Notes: generated by a model from the sequence alone, not told the origin. Shown: positions 14,846-25,512, counted from the first letter of the stretch. The stretch: 64,000 nucleotides of DNA from Citrobacter koseri (GCA_900446925.1 UAVY01000004.1:871845-935844); one strand, 5' to 3'. Made by a program: numbers and translations.

Positions 14846-16817
14846 TCAGAACTTATATTCCACCCCGGCCCAGAAATTACGGCCTTTCCTCGATAAACCC
14901 TTCGCTGTAGGCATACTTCGTATCGAACAGGTTGTTCACGGACGCGTTGACGCTAAAACCGTAGCCCATCGCATAATCCGCGCGGATATGGGTAATGGCA
15001 AATCCGCCCGCTTTCTGTGAACCGTCTGAATTGCTGTAGCTGGAGGAACGCGCCTCTTCTGACAGCGTAATACTCAGCGGTTCCCACGGCTTGAGCGTCA
15101 TCCATGCGGTGAGCGTCTGCGTTGGCAAATCGGTGATTTCACCGATTTCATCACGCTTGACGTCCGCGTGGATCAGCCCGTAGCTCAGCCCGACATCCAG
15201 CATTTCAGACACATTGCCTTTGATTCCGGCATCCAGACCGGTGTAATCCACCCGGCCGCTATTGCGGTTCTGGATCGTATCGGCATCAATATTGTGCGAC
15301 AGGATTGCGTCGGTCACGCGGTTATAGTACACGCTGACCTCGAATCCCCAGTCGCGGGTCAGCGAACCGTTCCAGGTCAGATCCACGCTGCGGGCGCGTT
15401 CGGGTTTTAACTGCGGGTTGACGATGGCCACCTGGTTATACGCCGGTTTCGACGTGGTATACCGCTCTTTGAGCGTCGGGAAACGCGTCCGGTCAGAGTA
15501 AGAGAGCGCCAGCGTGTCCTCGTTTGCGAAGTGGTATTTGGTCATGACCTGCCAGTTAAACGCCGACTGGTTGTTGTCGTCGTAGTGGGTTACGCTGCCG
15601 TCTTTTTCGTGTTTCATCCCTTCCAGACTGTCACGCCAGTCATAGCTAATACCGGCCACGACATCCACATTATCGGCGGCGGCCCACTGGTATTCGCTGG
15701 CTAACGACCAGGTACGGTCTTCATAGCGATCGTATGCCGCATGCGGCGCGCCTTTTTCACGGTGGACGTCATCTTTCCAGTTAACGGCGAACGAGAGCAG
15801 ATCGTTTTCACGCATTTCGGCGGCGAGTTGTAACCCTGCGCCATCGCTGTAATCAGAATAGTGGCTATAGCTGCCTTTCTTGTTTTTCAGGTCGGCAAGG
15901 GAGTTGTACATCATCAGCGTGTTTTCAAAGGTGTCGCGATAAAGCCGGCTTTTCAGCGTGAAGCGATCGCCCAGATGCGTGGTGCCCTGATAGTAATAAC
16001 TCTCTTTATCGTATTGCGGCCACTGCCAGTAGCGCGACTTCTGGCTGCTGGTGCCTGCGTATGGCGGGTTGTCCTTTTCACCGTCCTGGTTGATATAGGT
16101 CAGGGTGTACTCGTCATTTTCGCGCGGCGTGAAGCCCAGCTTAACAATGCCCCGTTTATCATCTGCCGACGAGTTGATCATTTTCCCGTTGCTGCCTGCA
16201 ATGGTGTTGTCCACCCCGTGCGGCAGACCCAGGAAATCCTGCTTCAACTGGCTACCGCTGACTTGCAGATAACCCAGCTCATTACTGGCGCCAAACGAGG
16301 CGTGCATATCGTGGGCGTTATCTTTGCTCCGGCTCCATCCCTGGCGATAACCGATGCTCCCTTCGAGAGGTTTTGTCGGTTTTTTGGTGGTGATGTTGAT
16401 TGCGCCGCCCATCTGGTTAGGGCCTTGCAACAGCGATGAGTAGCCTTTGGACACCTCAACGGAGGCAATGTCCGAGGTGAGGAAGCGCCCTAAGTCGAGG
16501 TTGCCGTCGTAAGGGATGTAAACCGGCACGCCGTCGAAAAAGATCGGAACCTGGCGGCTGTCAAAACCGCGAACTTTGACCTGCTGTTCGTTGCGGTTGC
16601 CTGATTTTTGCAACGCCACGCCGGGGATGACGCTTAATGCCTGCGCCACATTCTGCTTATCCAGATCCTGCATGGTTTGTTGACCAAGCACCGTGGTGGT
16701 CGCCGCAGAGGCGGGGCTAGACCAGACGGTCATGGTATCGCTTTCTTGCCCAGCAAACGCATTATGCGCAAAAGCTACCGATAATGCCGTGTAAAGACAA
16801 CTCTGAGTGAATTTCAT
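14846..16817 (-). CDS. TonB-dependent receptor, last gene of ModE-boxed operon
   Basis: Outer-membrane TonB-dependent receptor of about 656 residues. The ATG at 16817 opens MKFTQSCLYTALSVAFAHNA, with signal cleavage after AFA, then a TonB box-like DTMTVWSS. The plug reads QQTMQDLDKQNVAQALSVIP, VRGFDSRQVPIFFDGVPVY and SSLLQGPNQMGGAINITTK. The barrel ends VEYKF after correcting a lesion near 14878 that otherwise truncates it at EERP. It looks more like the colicin/vitamin B12/iron-catecholate receptor branch than like the FhuA branch. It starts 23 bases after modD in the same operon, so its substrate is probably what the operon's ABC transporter imports. Given the ModE box and ModD, a molybdenum or tungsten compound is the best guess. 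Confidence 0.85.
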
Positions 16818-16840
16818 TGTTTTTATTCCATTTATCAATG

Positions 16841-17698
16841 TTATATGTCACTTTCGTCCGGGTTCAGGATGACGTTGATATCCATCGGTGGTGCGTAGTA
16901 CGGTGCGGATGTAATAAAGAGCCTGATACCACAGTCGAGATAACTCGCCAGAGTGGCGAGGTTGATGCCGCCAGTCAGCGCCAGCGTGCAATGGGGGGCC
17001 AGTGAAGGCGCCGCCCGGGCCACCTCCGCCGCCTGATGTGGGGTAAATTTGTCGAGTTGCAAAACGTCGGGGCCTGCGAGGAGCGCTTCAAGGGCTTCCT
17101 CTGGAGTGTCTGCTTCGACGACGATCTTTTTTTCCGGGGCATGACGGCGCAACTGCGAAATGGCCCCGGCCCAGTCGTTACCGGGGGCGAGAAAGCGGCG
17201 GTGATTTGCAAACAGCAGCACGGTCTCCGCGCACCCGGCGCGGTGAATGATTCCGCCTGCGGCGAGCACCGCCTGTGCGGCTAACAGCCGGGTGCCGGGA
17301 ATGGCTTTACGCGTGCAGGCTATTTGCCCGTCGGGGTAACGGCTATGCAGGATGTGAAGCATGCTGTCGAGATAGTGTGAAACGCCACAGCTCCACTCCA
17401 GTACGTTTTGTACGGCCTTCCAGCCCTGGTGCAGCGCCGCCGCATTCCCGCTGACGCTGATCAATCGTTGACCGGCTGCGGCGCGCTCGCCGTCGTTCAT
17501 CTGCTCCAGGACGGTCAGCCCCAGCGACTGCAACATTTGTCTGGCCACGGCAATGCCGCTCACGCAGCCGCCCTGTCGATGACGGAAGGTCATGCGGCCT
17601 GGCAGATTGCCGATGCCCAGAGCGCGTGTGGTCAGGTCGCCTCCCTGAATATCCTCCAGCAGCAATGCGTCCGTTTGTGCGTGTGAGAAGTAGATCAT
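16841..17698 (-). CDS. modD: ModD, molybdenum-associated pyrophosphorylase-like protein
   Basis: Member of the nicotinate-nucleotide pyrophosphorylase (QPRTase/NadC) fold that in bacteria goes with molybdate transport genes and is called ModD; its reaction is unproven. It is 285 residues, intact. The ATG at 17698 (MIYFSHAQTDALLLEDI) overlaps the stop of the methyltransferase gene as ATGA. QPRTase-like features include EDIQGGDLTTRAL, CTRKAIPGTR, HRAGCAETVL, VVEADTPEEA and LQLDKF. True NadC would be expected beside nadB/nadA or pdhR; its place here between a methyltransferase and a TonB receptor fits ModD instead. The C-terminus ends NPDESDI. Confidence 0.85.
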   Translation of the reverse strand: MIYFSHAQTDALLLEDIQGGDLTTRALGIGNLPGRMTFRHRQGGCVSGIAVARQMLQSLGLTVLEQMNDGERAAAGQRLISVSGNAAALHQGWKAVQNVLEWSCGVSHYLDSMLHILHSRYPDGQIACTRKAIPGTRLLAAQAVLAAGGIIHRAGCAETVLLFANHRRFLAPGNDWAGAISQLRRHAPEKKIVVEADTPEEALEALLAGPDVLQLDKFTPHQAAEVARAAPSLAPHCTLALTGGINLATLASYLDCGIRLFITSAPYYAPPMDINVILNPDESDI

Positions 17699-18507
17699 TT
17701 CAGCGCCTTTTGTGGAATGCTGTCCCACCAGATCAGCGCCCAGTCCCGGCTGGCCGGGGCAAGGGCGCTGGCATCCTGCTGTTGATACCAGCGGTACAGA
17801 CGCTTACGCTCTTCATCGCTGATGTCGCCCATGCTCCAGCGAACGTTTTCAGCAAAGCGTTCCCAGGTGCTGTTGTCCTGCTGGCAGTTCTGCCCACGGA
17901 TAAAATCGACATGGGCGCAGATCCCCATTTGGTACAGGACATTGAGGGCATAAATATAGTTAGGCAGCTCGATAACCTCGCGACCCAACGCGCGCTGGAT
18001 AGTGGGGGAAACAAAAGAGGAACTGACCAGGTGCGTGGTATAGACGCGCAGCCGCGCCTGGTTGTTGAGTTTTGTCATCGCCTGGCGCATATCCGCAACG
18101 AGCGTTGAGCGGGAGGCCACGGCGATATCGCAGCGCGGAAGATCGCTCCAGTCCTCTTCCCAGGCGCGTTGCACCCAGTGAACATGGGTTGCCCGTTGCT
18201 CTGTCGCGCGGCGGGCGGCAACGCGCAGCATTCCGGGGCTGTAATCCACGCCGCAGATATGCGGTATTTTGCCCGCCAACGCCAGCGAGACGGTGCCCGG
18301 GCCGCAGCCCATATCAAACAGCGAGTTCACGCCCTGCAAATCCATTTTTTCCATCAGCTGTTGCAGGTAGGTGTCCGTCGGCGACGCGCAGTTTTCTGCC
18401 ATTTTCTCTGCCCGTTTATCCCAATGGTCGGGCGTTTTTTCCGTTCGTTTCGCCTGCAATAGCTGCTGGCGGTAGAGGTCTGCAAAATCAATGTCATCAA
18501 TGAGCAT
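17695..18507 (-). CDS. Class I SAM-dependent methyltransferase of the ModE-boxed operon
   Basis: Intact 270-residue protein. The SAM-binding motif I reads SLFDMGCGPGTVSLAL (about residues 62-77), followed by GVDYSPGMLRVA (motif II acidic loop). The rest resembles methyltransferases of unknown substrate. The N-terminal MLIDDIDFADLYRQQLLQ is a short helical extension. It is translationally coupled to modD (ATGA) and begins nine bases after the ATPase gene. Because it is locked between a metal-type ABC transporter and ModD, a small-molecule ligand that chelates the metal, or release of the metal from one, is a plausible target. That is inference; no substrate can be read from the sequence. Confidence 0.8.
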   Translation of the reverse strand: MLIDDIDFADLYRQQLLQAKRTEKTPDHWDKRAEKMAENCASPTDTYLQQLMEKMDLQGVNSLFDMGCGPGTVSLALAGKIPHICGVDYSPGMLRVAARRATEQRATHVHWVQRAWEEDWSDLPRCDIAVASRSTLVADMRQAMTKLNNQARLRVYTTHLVSSSFVSPTIQRALGREVIELPNYIYALNVLYQMGICAHVDFIRGQNCQQDNSTWERFAENVRWSMGDISDEERKRLYRWYQQQDASALAPASRDWALIWWDSIPQKALK

Positions 18508-18516
18508 GGCTGTCCC

Positions 18517-19277
18517 TTATTGCTGATCGCCAAAAAGATGGCGGTGGATTTGTGTGGGCGAGACCCGATAAAGCGCGGCCAGATTGTCGGCAGCGAGCTG
18601 GCGCTCTGGCGCGCCTTGCGATACCTGGCCGTCGGACTCCACGCGCACGACGCTGTCGGCTATCGCCCTGGCATGGAGCGGATGATGGGTTGACATCAGT
18701 AGCGCCATCCCCGTTTTTTTCAGTGTCACCAGCGTGTCGAGCAGGCGGGTCTGGTGACCAAAGTCGAGGCTGGAGGCGGGTTCATCCAGCAGTAACAGGC
18801 GAGGGCGTTGCGCCAGAGCGCGGGCGATCAGCACCAGTTGACGCTCTCCGCCGCTCAGGGTGTTCCAGCGTCGGTGCGCCAGATGGACGATTTCAAGCGC
18901 GGCGAGCTGCTGGTGGGCAATCTCTCGCTCTCCTGGCGCCGGGAACGGCGAATGCCGCCATTTTCGGCGTCAGCCCCATCATCACCATATCCAGAGCGGT
19001 GAAGGCGAACGCGCCGTCGTGCGCCTGTGGCACCCAGGCAATGGCGCTGGCGCGCTCCCGGTCTGAAAAACGCCGCACCGCCACGCCATCAAGCAGGATG
19101 TCGCCGCTGATCAAGGGGAGAACGCCAAGAATGGTGCGCATTAGCGTGGTCTTGCCGCTGCCGTTTGCGCCGAGTAAACAACAAATTTCTCCCGCCGGTA
19201 CGGTAAAAGAGACGTCGCGCAAAAACCGGGCGTCGGGCATATCCCAGGTTGGCGTGGCGAACCGTCAGTCGTGTCAT
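18517..19277 (-). CDS. ABC transporter ATPase, FecE/MolC-like
   Basis: ATP-binding subunit of a type II (BtuCD/FecCD-like) importer, about 253 residues. Walker A is GANGSGKTT, the signature is LSGGERQ followed by LVLIARALAQRP, and Walker B is RLLLLDEPASSLD with a switch histidine in MSTHHPLHA. The ATG at 19277 (MTRLTVRHANLGY) overlaps the permease stop as ATGA. One-base breaks near 19235 and 18950-18850 split it. H. influenzae MolBC-MolA is the type II system known to carry molybdate/tungstate, and this subunit is of the same family; sequence alone does not separate it from iron-siderophore ATPases. Confidence 0.85.
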
Positions 19278-20266
19278 TGGCGTCCTCCGCGCAGCAGAAG
19301 CAGCAAAAAAGAAAGGGGCGCCGATAAATGCGGTGAGGATCCCGAGTGGAATCTCCGTACTGCTGATTGCGCGCGCGAGCGTGTCGGTCCAGCAGCAGTA
19401 AAATGGCGCCAGCGCCCATTGAGACAGGAAGCAACTGCTGGTGGTTATTGCCGGTGAGCAACCTGCCGATATGCGGCACGACTAAGCCCTATCCCAGCCG
19501 ATAATCCCCGGCAATCGCCACCGTGCTGGCGGTGATGAGCGTCGCGCAGACAATCAGCGCGAGCCGAAGGCGGGTAACGTTGATGCCCAGGGAACGGGCT
19601 TCATCATCTGAAAGCGTCAGTAAATTCATACGCCAGCGCAGTAGCAGCAAAGGGATGGCGCCGAACAGAATCAGCGGCGCCGAGAAACAAAGATCATGCA
19701 GCGTGATGGTAGAGAGTCCGCCGAGTAACCAGAAGGTGATGGAGGGCAACTGGGTATAGGGATCGGCCAGCGTTTTTATCAGGGAAATTCCCGCGCCGCA
19801 CAGCGTACCGAGCGCGATACCCCACCAGCACAAGGGTTAATACAGGGTCGTGACGCGTCACCCGACGGGTAATCAGCCAGACGCCAGCAACCACCAGCAG
19901 ACCGCCGCCGAACGCGTAGAGCTGGATAAACAAAATCGGCAGGCCCAGCAAAATCGCCGTACATGCGCCTAAACCCGCTCCGGCGGCAACGCCGAGAATA
20001 TCCGGGGAGACCAGCGGATTGCGAAACATCCCCTGATACGTCGTGCCCGCGCCCGCCAGCGCAGCGCCCAGCAGCAGCGCGGCGAGAATACGGGGGAGGC
20101 GGATCTGCCAGAACACGATTTGATCCTGTGTCGGCACCGTGTCATGGCTGAAGATCATCGCCAGCACCTGCCGGGCATCGAGGTGATAAGCGCCCGATAC
20201 GCTGGCAAAGGCAATACAGAGAAGGGCAATCCCCAGCATCAGGACAGAAAGGGTGGTCGTTCTCAT
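19274..20266 (-). CDS. ABC transporter permease, FecCD/MolB-like
   Basis: Membrane subunit of a type II metal-chelate or metal-oxyanion importer, about 330 residues, some ten membrane segments. The ATG at 20266 opens MRTTTLSVLMLGIALLCIAF and overlaps the binding-protein stop as ATGA. Family motifs are IRLPRILAALLLGAALAGAG followed by YQGMFRNPLVSPDILGV, then FWLLGGLSTIT and ARSLGINVTRLR. The 3' part (19280-19490) reads as GLVVPHIGRLLTGNNHQQLL before further frame breaks. Single-base lesions near 19840 and 19490 and within 19300-19400 interrupt it. The short intervals and overlaps show one transcript with its neighbours. Confidence 0.85.
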
Positions 20267-21301
20267 CAGATGATCGCCCACTGTTGATACTGTTCGTCAG
20301 TCAGCGACGTATGCCAGAACAGGCGCGCATAACGCACCATGTCGTCTTTAAAATGTTGATTAACGTTCGGGTCCAGCCAGGCATGTAACCGGCGCAGCCC
20401 GAGTAACGGTTAATGCCCGGCGGCGCATCCAGCCAGCCAAACGGCAGGCCCGCTCAGGAAAAGAATGCGCTTGTCCGCAACCGCCTTAACGCCTTGCCAG
20501 ACGGGGTCGTGACGCAGGTAGTGCGCCGTGGCGGCATCCTGTACCAGAATGATGTCGGGCTGCCAGGTGAGTAAGTTTTCCATAGAGAACCTGGGCCAGT
20601 CCGCTTCGTCCGGGGATTCGCGCTACGTTGTGTAATCCCAGCAACTCCTGCCGCTTCCGTATGCAGCGATCCCTGTAATCCCGTCTCCAGACCTCGGGCG
20701 CCCCGCGCCGCATAAAAACGAATACCGGCCAGCAGGCGTGTGAGAAAACGCGAGCGCTTGCGCAATGAAGCGCTGAGCCAGCGCCGCCTGAGCAGCAGTA
20801 CGCGCCTCCATTCCCAGCGCTTGTCCCGCGGCTTGCAGTTGTTCCGGCGTTTGCCGCAGTTCACCGTTAATCAGCAACCACGGAATCCGGGTCTGGGCGC
20901 TGACCTGGCGCGCCTGCGAGAGCCAGGTTTCATCGGCGTTGCCGCAATCCACTACCCAGATCGGGATGCAGGGCCAGCAGTCCTTCCAGAGACAACGTGC
21001 TGGCGCGCCCCGCCAGCCTGCCCAGTTTGGGCAACGCCCGGATGGACTCGGGGAAGGGAATCGCCGCCTGGCGCGAGAAATCAAAAGAAGAGAAACCCAC
21101 CAGCTTTTCCGGCGCGACGGCCAGCAGTAACACATCGGCGGGCGCACCGGCGCTCACCACGCGGCGAATAATATTGCCTTCCGGCGGGCGGCCAATAGCA
21201 AACGTCAGCGGTGTCTGCGCAATGCCAGGGAGGTGGCGAAACAGCAGCGCAGAGGCCATTGCCTGAGCGAATCTCCGTCTTGTGAGCGGCATTGTTTTCA
21301 T
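20266..21301 (-). CDS. Periplasmic substrate-binding protein, FecB/MolA-like
   Basis: First gene of the six-gene operon; about 345 residues, TroA/BtuF fold. The start at 21301 (MKTMPLTRRRFAQAMASALL) gives a signal peptide whose TRRRFAQ resembles a twin-arginine motif, cleaved near GIAQ. The N-domain ends LEGLLALHPDL then VVDCGNADETWLS. The C-domain has PPGINRLLG after frame correction, a motif of metal-chelate and molybdate (MolA) binding proteins. Several one-base breaks lie at about 20950, 20690, 20610 and 20410. The gene begins 21 bases after the ModE box. The stop overlaps the permease start. The ligand cannot be read from sequence; the operator argues for molybdate, tungstate or a complex of these. 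Confidence 0.8.
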
Positions 21302-21321
21302 CCTGAAATGGTTAAAAAAAT

Positions 21322-21345
21322 CGCTATATGTTTACATATATAACG
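21322..21345. promoter_or_regulatory. ModE box before the TonB/ABC/ModD operon
   Basis: CGCTATATG-TTTACA-TATATAACG: two 9-base arms in inverted orientation around a 6-base spacer. The ModE consensus known from E. coli modA is CGNTATATA-N6-7-TATATAACG, so the right arm is exact and the left arm has one mismatch. It lies 21-44 bases before the binding-protein start, where molybdate-bound ModE would block transcription. The flanks ATCG and GTTA extend the match. Confidence 0.8.
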
Positions 21346-21445
21346 TTAAAAAACTTGTTCAGTATCAAATTCTCACCGATGAAAAGGGGGTCTAACCCTT
21401 AAGAGCTATGAGGGGCAGAGCTGAACGCGCGGCATTGCCAGGAAG

Positions 21446-21474
21446 AAAAATCCGCGACCGGCGCGCGGATTTTT
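21446..21474 (-). terminator. Rho-independent terminator after treA
   Basis: An 11-bp stem (AAAAATCCGCG / CGCGGATTTTT, 7-base loop) lies behind the treA stop. The A/T ends give a T-run in both directions. The bases between it and the ModE box (21348-21445) hold no gene. Confidence 0.85.
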
Positions 21475-21497
21475 GTCAGCATGATGGTCGGGTCACA

Positions 21498-23219
21498 TTA
21501 CGGCGTGGTTTCAACCTGTTTTTGCGGCGCAGGCTGGGAAGCGCCTGGCGCTGCGGGGCGAGTGGCCGGTACGCTGTCGCACGGTTTCTCTTTTTGGACA
21601 GATCAGGTCGAGCATTTTTAACGTCACGCCGTTGGTCCAGCCCGAAACCATCCTGAAGAGGATATTCTCCACCCGCCCGCCGCCGGTTCCCGTACTGCTG
21701 ACGTCCATATTTCTCAACCAGCTTTTTGTTCGCGGTCGTAGGTATGCTGAACGTTAGTGAGGAAGCGCCAGGTCACATCCATCGCGACGTTGTCCTGCCC
21801 GTAATTCTGCAACCCTTCGGTCGCCACCCACTGTAACGGCGCCCAGCCATTGGGGGCGTCCCATTGCTGCCCGCTTTTCACCGAGGTGGTGGACAGTCCG
21901 CCAGGCTGCAACAGGTGCGCCTGGGTCGCGGCAGCCACTTTGCTGGCGCGATCTTTCGCCGCCGCATTGACATACAGCGGGAACAGCGTGGCCGCCGTCA
22001 GTTGGTTACGCACCTTTTTGCTTTTCAGATCGTAGTCGGCATACCAGCCTTCCTGATTGTTCCACAGGTGCGTTTCAATGCCTTTCTGACGGGCGCTGGC
22101 GAGCGCTTCATACTGGTTTGCGTTGGCGTCATCGCCTGCCGCTTTGCTGGCGCGCGCCCAGCATTTTCTCCAGTTTATACAGCAGGGCGTTGAGATCGAC
22201 AGGGACGATGCTGGTGGTGCGAATGGTGCTCAGCTGATTCGGGTCGTCCATCCAGCGCGAGCTGAAATCCCAGCCCGATGCGGCGGCAGATCGCAGGTCG
22301 CGATAAATCTCGGTTGCCGGGCGCGTTTTCGGGTTGCTCTTCGCGGTGGTGATATCTTCCATCCACGACTCCGGTCGCGGCGTGTCCCGGTCATCCCAGT
22401 AGCGGTTCAGGACGGTGCCGTCATCCAGTTTCACTACGCGCTTATTCTGCTCGCCGGGCTGGAGATTCTCCACGCCCTCCATCCAGTAGGCATACTCTTT
22501 TTGCAGCTGCGGCAGGTATTTTTTCAGGGCGTCGTCGCCTTCATGTTGCGCCAGCAATTCCACCATAAATGCGAAGAAAGGCGGCTGCGAGCGGCTCAGA
22601 TAGTAGGTACGGTTGCCGTTGGGGATATGCCCCCAGGAGTCCAGTTCATAGCCGAAATTCGCCACCATATCGGCGACCTTATCCCAGTGATCGCTTTCGG
22701 CAAGTCCCAGCATGGTAAAATAGCTATCCCAATAATAGACTTCCCGGAAACGTCCGCCAGGCACCACATACGGTTCCGGCAGCGGCAATAACGAATCCCA
22801 TTTTCCGGCGCTCTCCGTTGTGCGGGTCAACACGGGCCACAGGCCGTCAATATGTTCACGCAGCGACTGTCCTTCCGGCGGAACGTATTTTTCCCCTTCT
22901 TTGGGCAGCGTAAAGTTCACATCAACAAAGTGACGCAAATCGAAGCCTGACTGGTTTCGTTGCATCCGGTAATCCGCGAGGATCATCAGCGGATCGCTGT
23001 TAGGCACGGCATCGGCGAACGTTTTCTGGTCGGGAACAGTTTGGCGCTCTGCACGTCATTAAACAGCGGCCCCAGCAGAATATCCGGGGGCTGCGGAGGA
23101 CTGGCTGGCTGTTCCTCAGCGTGCGCCGAGAGCGACGCGAATGTCAGCAGGGTGCCTGCAACGGTCAGTTTTATGGCGAAAGAGAGCGTGCCGGAATGGC
23201 GAAGCGCAGGTGTTATCAT
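21498..23219 (-). CDS. treA: Periplasmic trehalase TreA
   Basis: Glycoside hydrolase family 37 enzyme that splits trehalose to two glucose in the periplasm, about 570 residues. The ATG at 23219 ([14 protein letters not shown]) follows AAGGAGAAT and opens a signal peptide ending SLSAHAEE. The two trehalase signatures are visible: [15 protein letters not shown] and [10 protein letters not shown]. The catalytic acid/base and nucleophile regions ([14 protein letters not shown] and the C-terminal EGLQNYG/YDV stretch) are present. Frame breaks near 23010, 22160 and 21715-21560 are single-base. The C-terminus ends with a proline-rich tail [10 protein letters not shown]. It has a clear terminator. 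Confidence 0.93.
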
Positions 23220-23417
23220 CAATATTCTCCTTAACGGCGTGCCGCAGTCAGCGGCATGAACCATGACAAAACCTTAGTCCAGGATTGTCATGTGCGCGTG
23301 ATCGAACCGCTATTTTGGGAACTGGTAAACATTTCCCGTTATCGCCGGTTGAAGCGTGGGGATGAGCGCGGGGATGCGACAGCGCGCCCTCAGAAGAGGA
23401 CGCGCGATGGAGAGTGG

Positions 23418-24854
23418 TCAGTCAGAAAAGAGAATGCGCTGTGCCGCGAGATCCAGCGTAATCGACTCGCCGGTGCTTCAGGGCATATACCGCTTCCCCT
23501 TGCTGACAAAGCAGCCGATCCCCATTTCACGGGCGATGATTGCCGAATGTGATTCATTGCTGCCTGCGCTCAGGCAGATCCCTTTAACCGTCTGTGGGTC
23601 GAACTGCAACACGGTGGACGGGAAGATATTTTTCTGCCGCCACGATAGTCGGGCGCGTGAATACCGGCAAGCGCGCGGTTTATTCCGCTCAGGTGCCTCA
23701 GCGTCCGATGGAGAATATCGTCGATATCGATATAAGCGGGCCTGCAAATAGGCGTCGTCGAGCTGTCGGTACTGATCGCGGAGATCGTCCAGCACGCTGC
23801 GCCACGCCGTTTCCGCCCGACACGATTTATCACGCATCACTTCACATGCCATCTCGTACAGCTCGGGGTCATCCAGCAGCGTGTGATGCCCGGAAAAAAT
23901 CGCCGCCAGGTCGGCGGAGTATTTCTCTTCCGCCAGCGTGGTCAGCGCGTTGAGATCGTCCAGCGTCTGACGAATCGCCGTTTGCAGGCGCTGCTGCTCT
24001 TCCGGCAAATTGACGGTCGTCGGATTTGCGACGTCCGGTGCAGCGGGGGAATAGCAGAACACCACGCCGGAGACCTGCGCGGGGAGCTGACGCGCCGTGC
24101 TGCTGGCAGGCGTCTCCTCCACGGACTCGCCAAAGTTTTCCGCCGCCAGCTGTTTGAACGCCGCCAGCGCCTCGTCGGCCTGTTCTCCTTTGGCGATCAG
24201 GCGCAGAGTATCGTTGCAGCGCACCTGTAATAACGCTATCTGATTCAGGCTGTCCGGCGTCACGCATTTGCCATTTTTCTCCAGCAGCATGTCGGCCCGA
24301 AACCCCGACAACGTGGAGACCAGGCGCGATGCCGGACGAACATGCAGCCCGTTTGGATTTTTCACCACAACAGAAATGGAGTGGGCGTCGTTATCCTGAA
24401 ATGCTGGTTTTGTGGCGACGCCCCCGGTTTGAGTGGGTGACGGTAAACCCAGTTGTTCACGCTTGGCGTCCAGCGCGCTCATGGCGTCATTGATGACTTT
24501 ATCAATACCGGCGCCCATTGCCGCGCTGACCGTCGCCGCCAGCGTGCCTTCTACCAGCGGCGCCGCGCATAAGCGGACTTTCGCCGCAATCGCCGGGTCG
24601 AGCAAATCCAGGGCGGTTTCGGCGCTCAATAATGCGCTGCCCATATCCATCATGACCAGGATATGGTCCGCATCAGCCACGGATTCGATGGCTTCCATCA
24701 CCTTGAGCGGATCGGTGCCAATCGGATTTTGTGGGTCGTCGATACCGGCTGCAATCGCGAGTTTACAACCATCGCCGATTAACATCTGCCGGGCTAACTG
24801 CCCGACGCCTTCACCCAACAGGGCGCTGTGCGAAACAATGACCAGGTTTACCAT
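23418..24854 (-). CDS. dhaM: DhaM, phosphoryl donor of PTS dihydroxyacetone kinase
   Basis: Three-part PTS protein that passes phosphate from EI/HPr to the ADP bound by DhaL. Residues 1-130 are EIIA-Man-like, with the phosphohistidine in IVSHSALLGEG. About residues 160-240 are HPr-like, with NGLHVRPASRLV. The C-terminal part is a truncated EI-like domain with SGHHTLLDDPE and AGSNESHSAIIAREMGIG. Start MVNLVIVSHS at 24854. Breaks near 23745, 23650 and 23495 disturb the EI part; when repaired it ends ...AAQRILFSD at 23418, near the 472 residues of E. coli DhaM. Third gene of dhaKLM, 10 bases after dhaL. Confidence 0.93.
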
Positions 24855-24864
24855 CGCGTTATCC

Positions 24865-25501
24865 TTACTCTTTTGCCGCTGCCGCCAGCATTTGCATCAT
24901 GAACATCACGGAGGTTGCGCCGGGTCCTGATGGCCGATGCTGCGCTCGCCAAGATAGCTTGGCGCGCCCTTTGCGGGCCTGCATGGTGATGGTGCTCTGC
25001 GCCGCCCGCTTCGGCCTGGGCGCTGGCGGCATCCAGCGCCGCCTGCACCGACAGGTGCTGTTCGCATGACTGGCGCAGCGACTCCACAACCGGCCCCCAG
25101 ACGTCACACATGGTTTTTATCGCCAGGCTCTGCTTTACCACGGCTGGTCACGCCTTCCGCGCCTTCCCGCATCATCTGGTACAGCTCGTCGAGCGTCAGG
25201 CTCTGGTGCGCCTGTGTCACCTGGGCCGGCGCGAATGAAGAACGTGCCGAACAGCGGGCCACTGGCGCCGCCGACGCTGGAGAGCAGCACCATCCCTGTG
25301 TTCTTCAGGATGAAGCCGATGTCTTTATCCGCAATCGCGGGTAATTTTTCGACGACTTTACTGAAGCCGCGATGCATATTCAGCCCCGTGGTCGGCGTCG
25401 CCAATCTCTCTGTCCAGACCCGTCAGATAATCACTCTCTTTGGTGAAAATCTCACCGCAGCGATAGAGCCAGTTAACAATGTGTGTTCTGTTGAGTGACA
25501 T
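24865..25501 (-). CDS. dhaL: DhaL, ADP-binding subunit of dihydroxyacetone kinase
   Basis: Subunit that holds ADP as a permanent cofactor, is rephosphorylated by DhaM and transfers phosphate to dihydroxyacetone on DhaK; 210 residues in E. coli. The ATG at 25501 reads [12 protein letters not shown]. The Mg-ADP-binding aspartate motif [20 protein letters not shown] is recoverable around 25375-25430 after correcting one lesion. Other clear parts are [20 protein letters not shown] and the C-terminus [18 protein letters not shown]. About five single-base breaks are present. It lies 11 bases behind dhaK. Confidence 0.92.
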
Positions 25502-25512
25502 ACATAATCTCC

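Noticed and set aside
16841..17698. NadC (quinolinate phosphoribosyltransferase)
   Set aside because: The fold is the same, but operon context with a metal-type ABC importer, a TonB receptor and a ModE box fits ModD.
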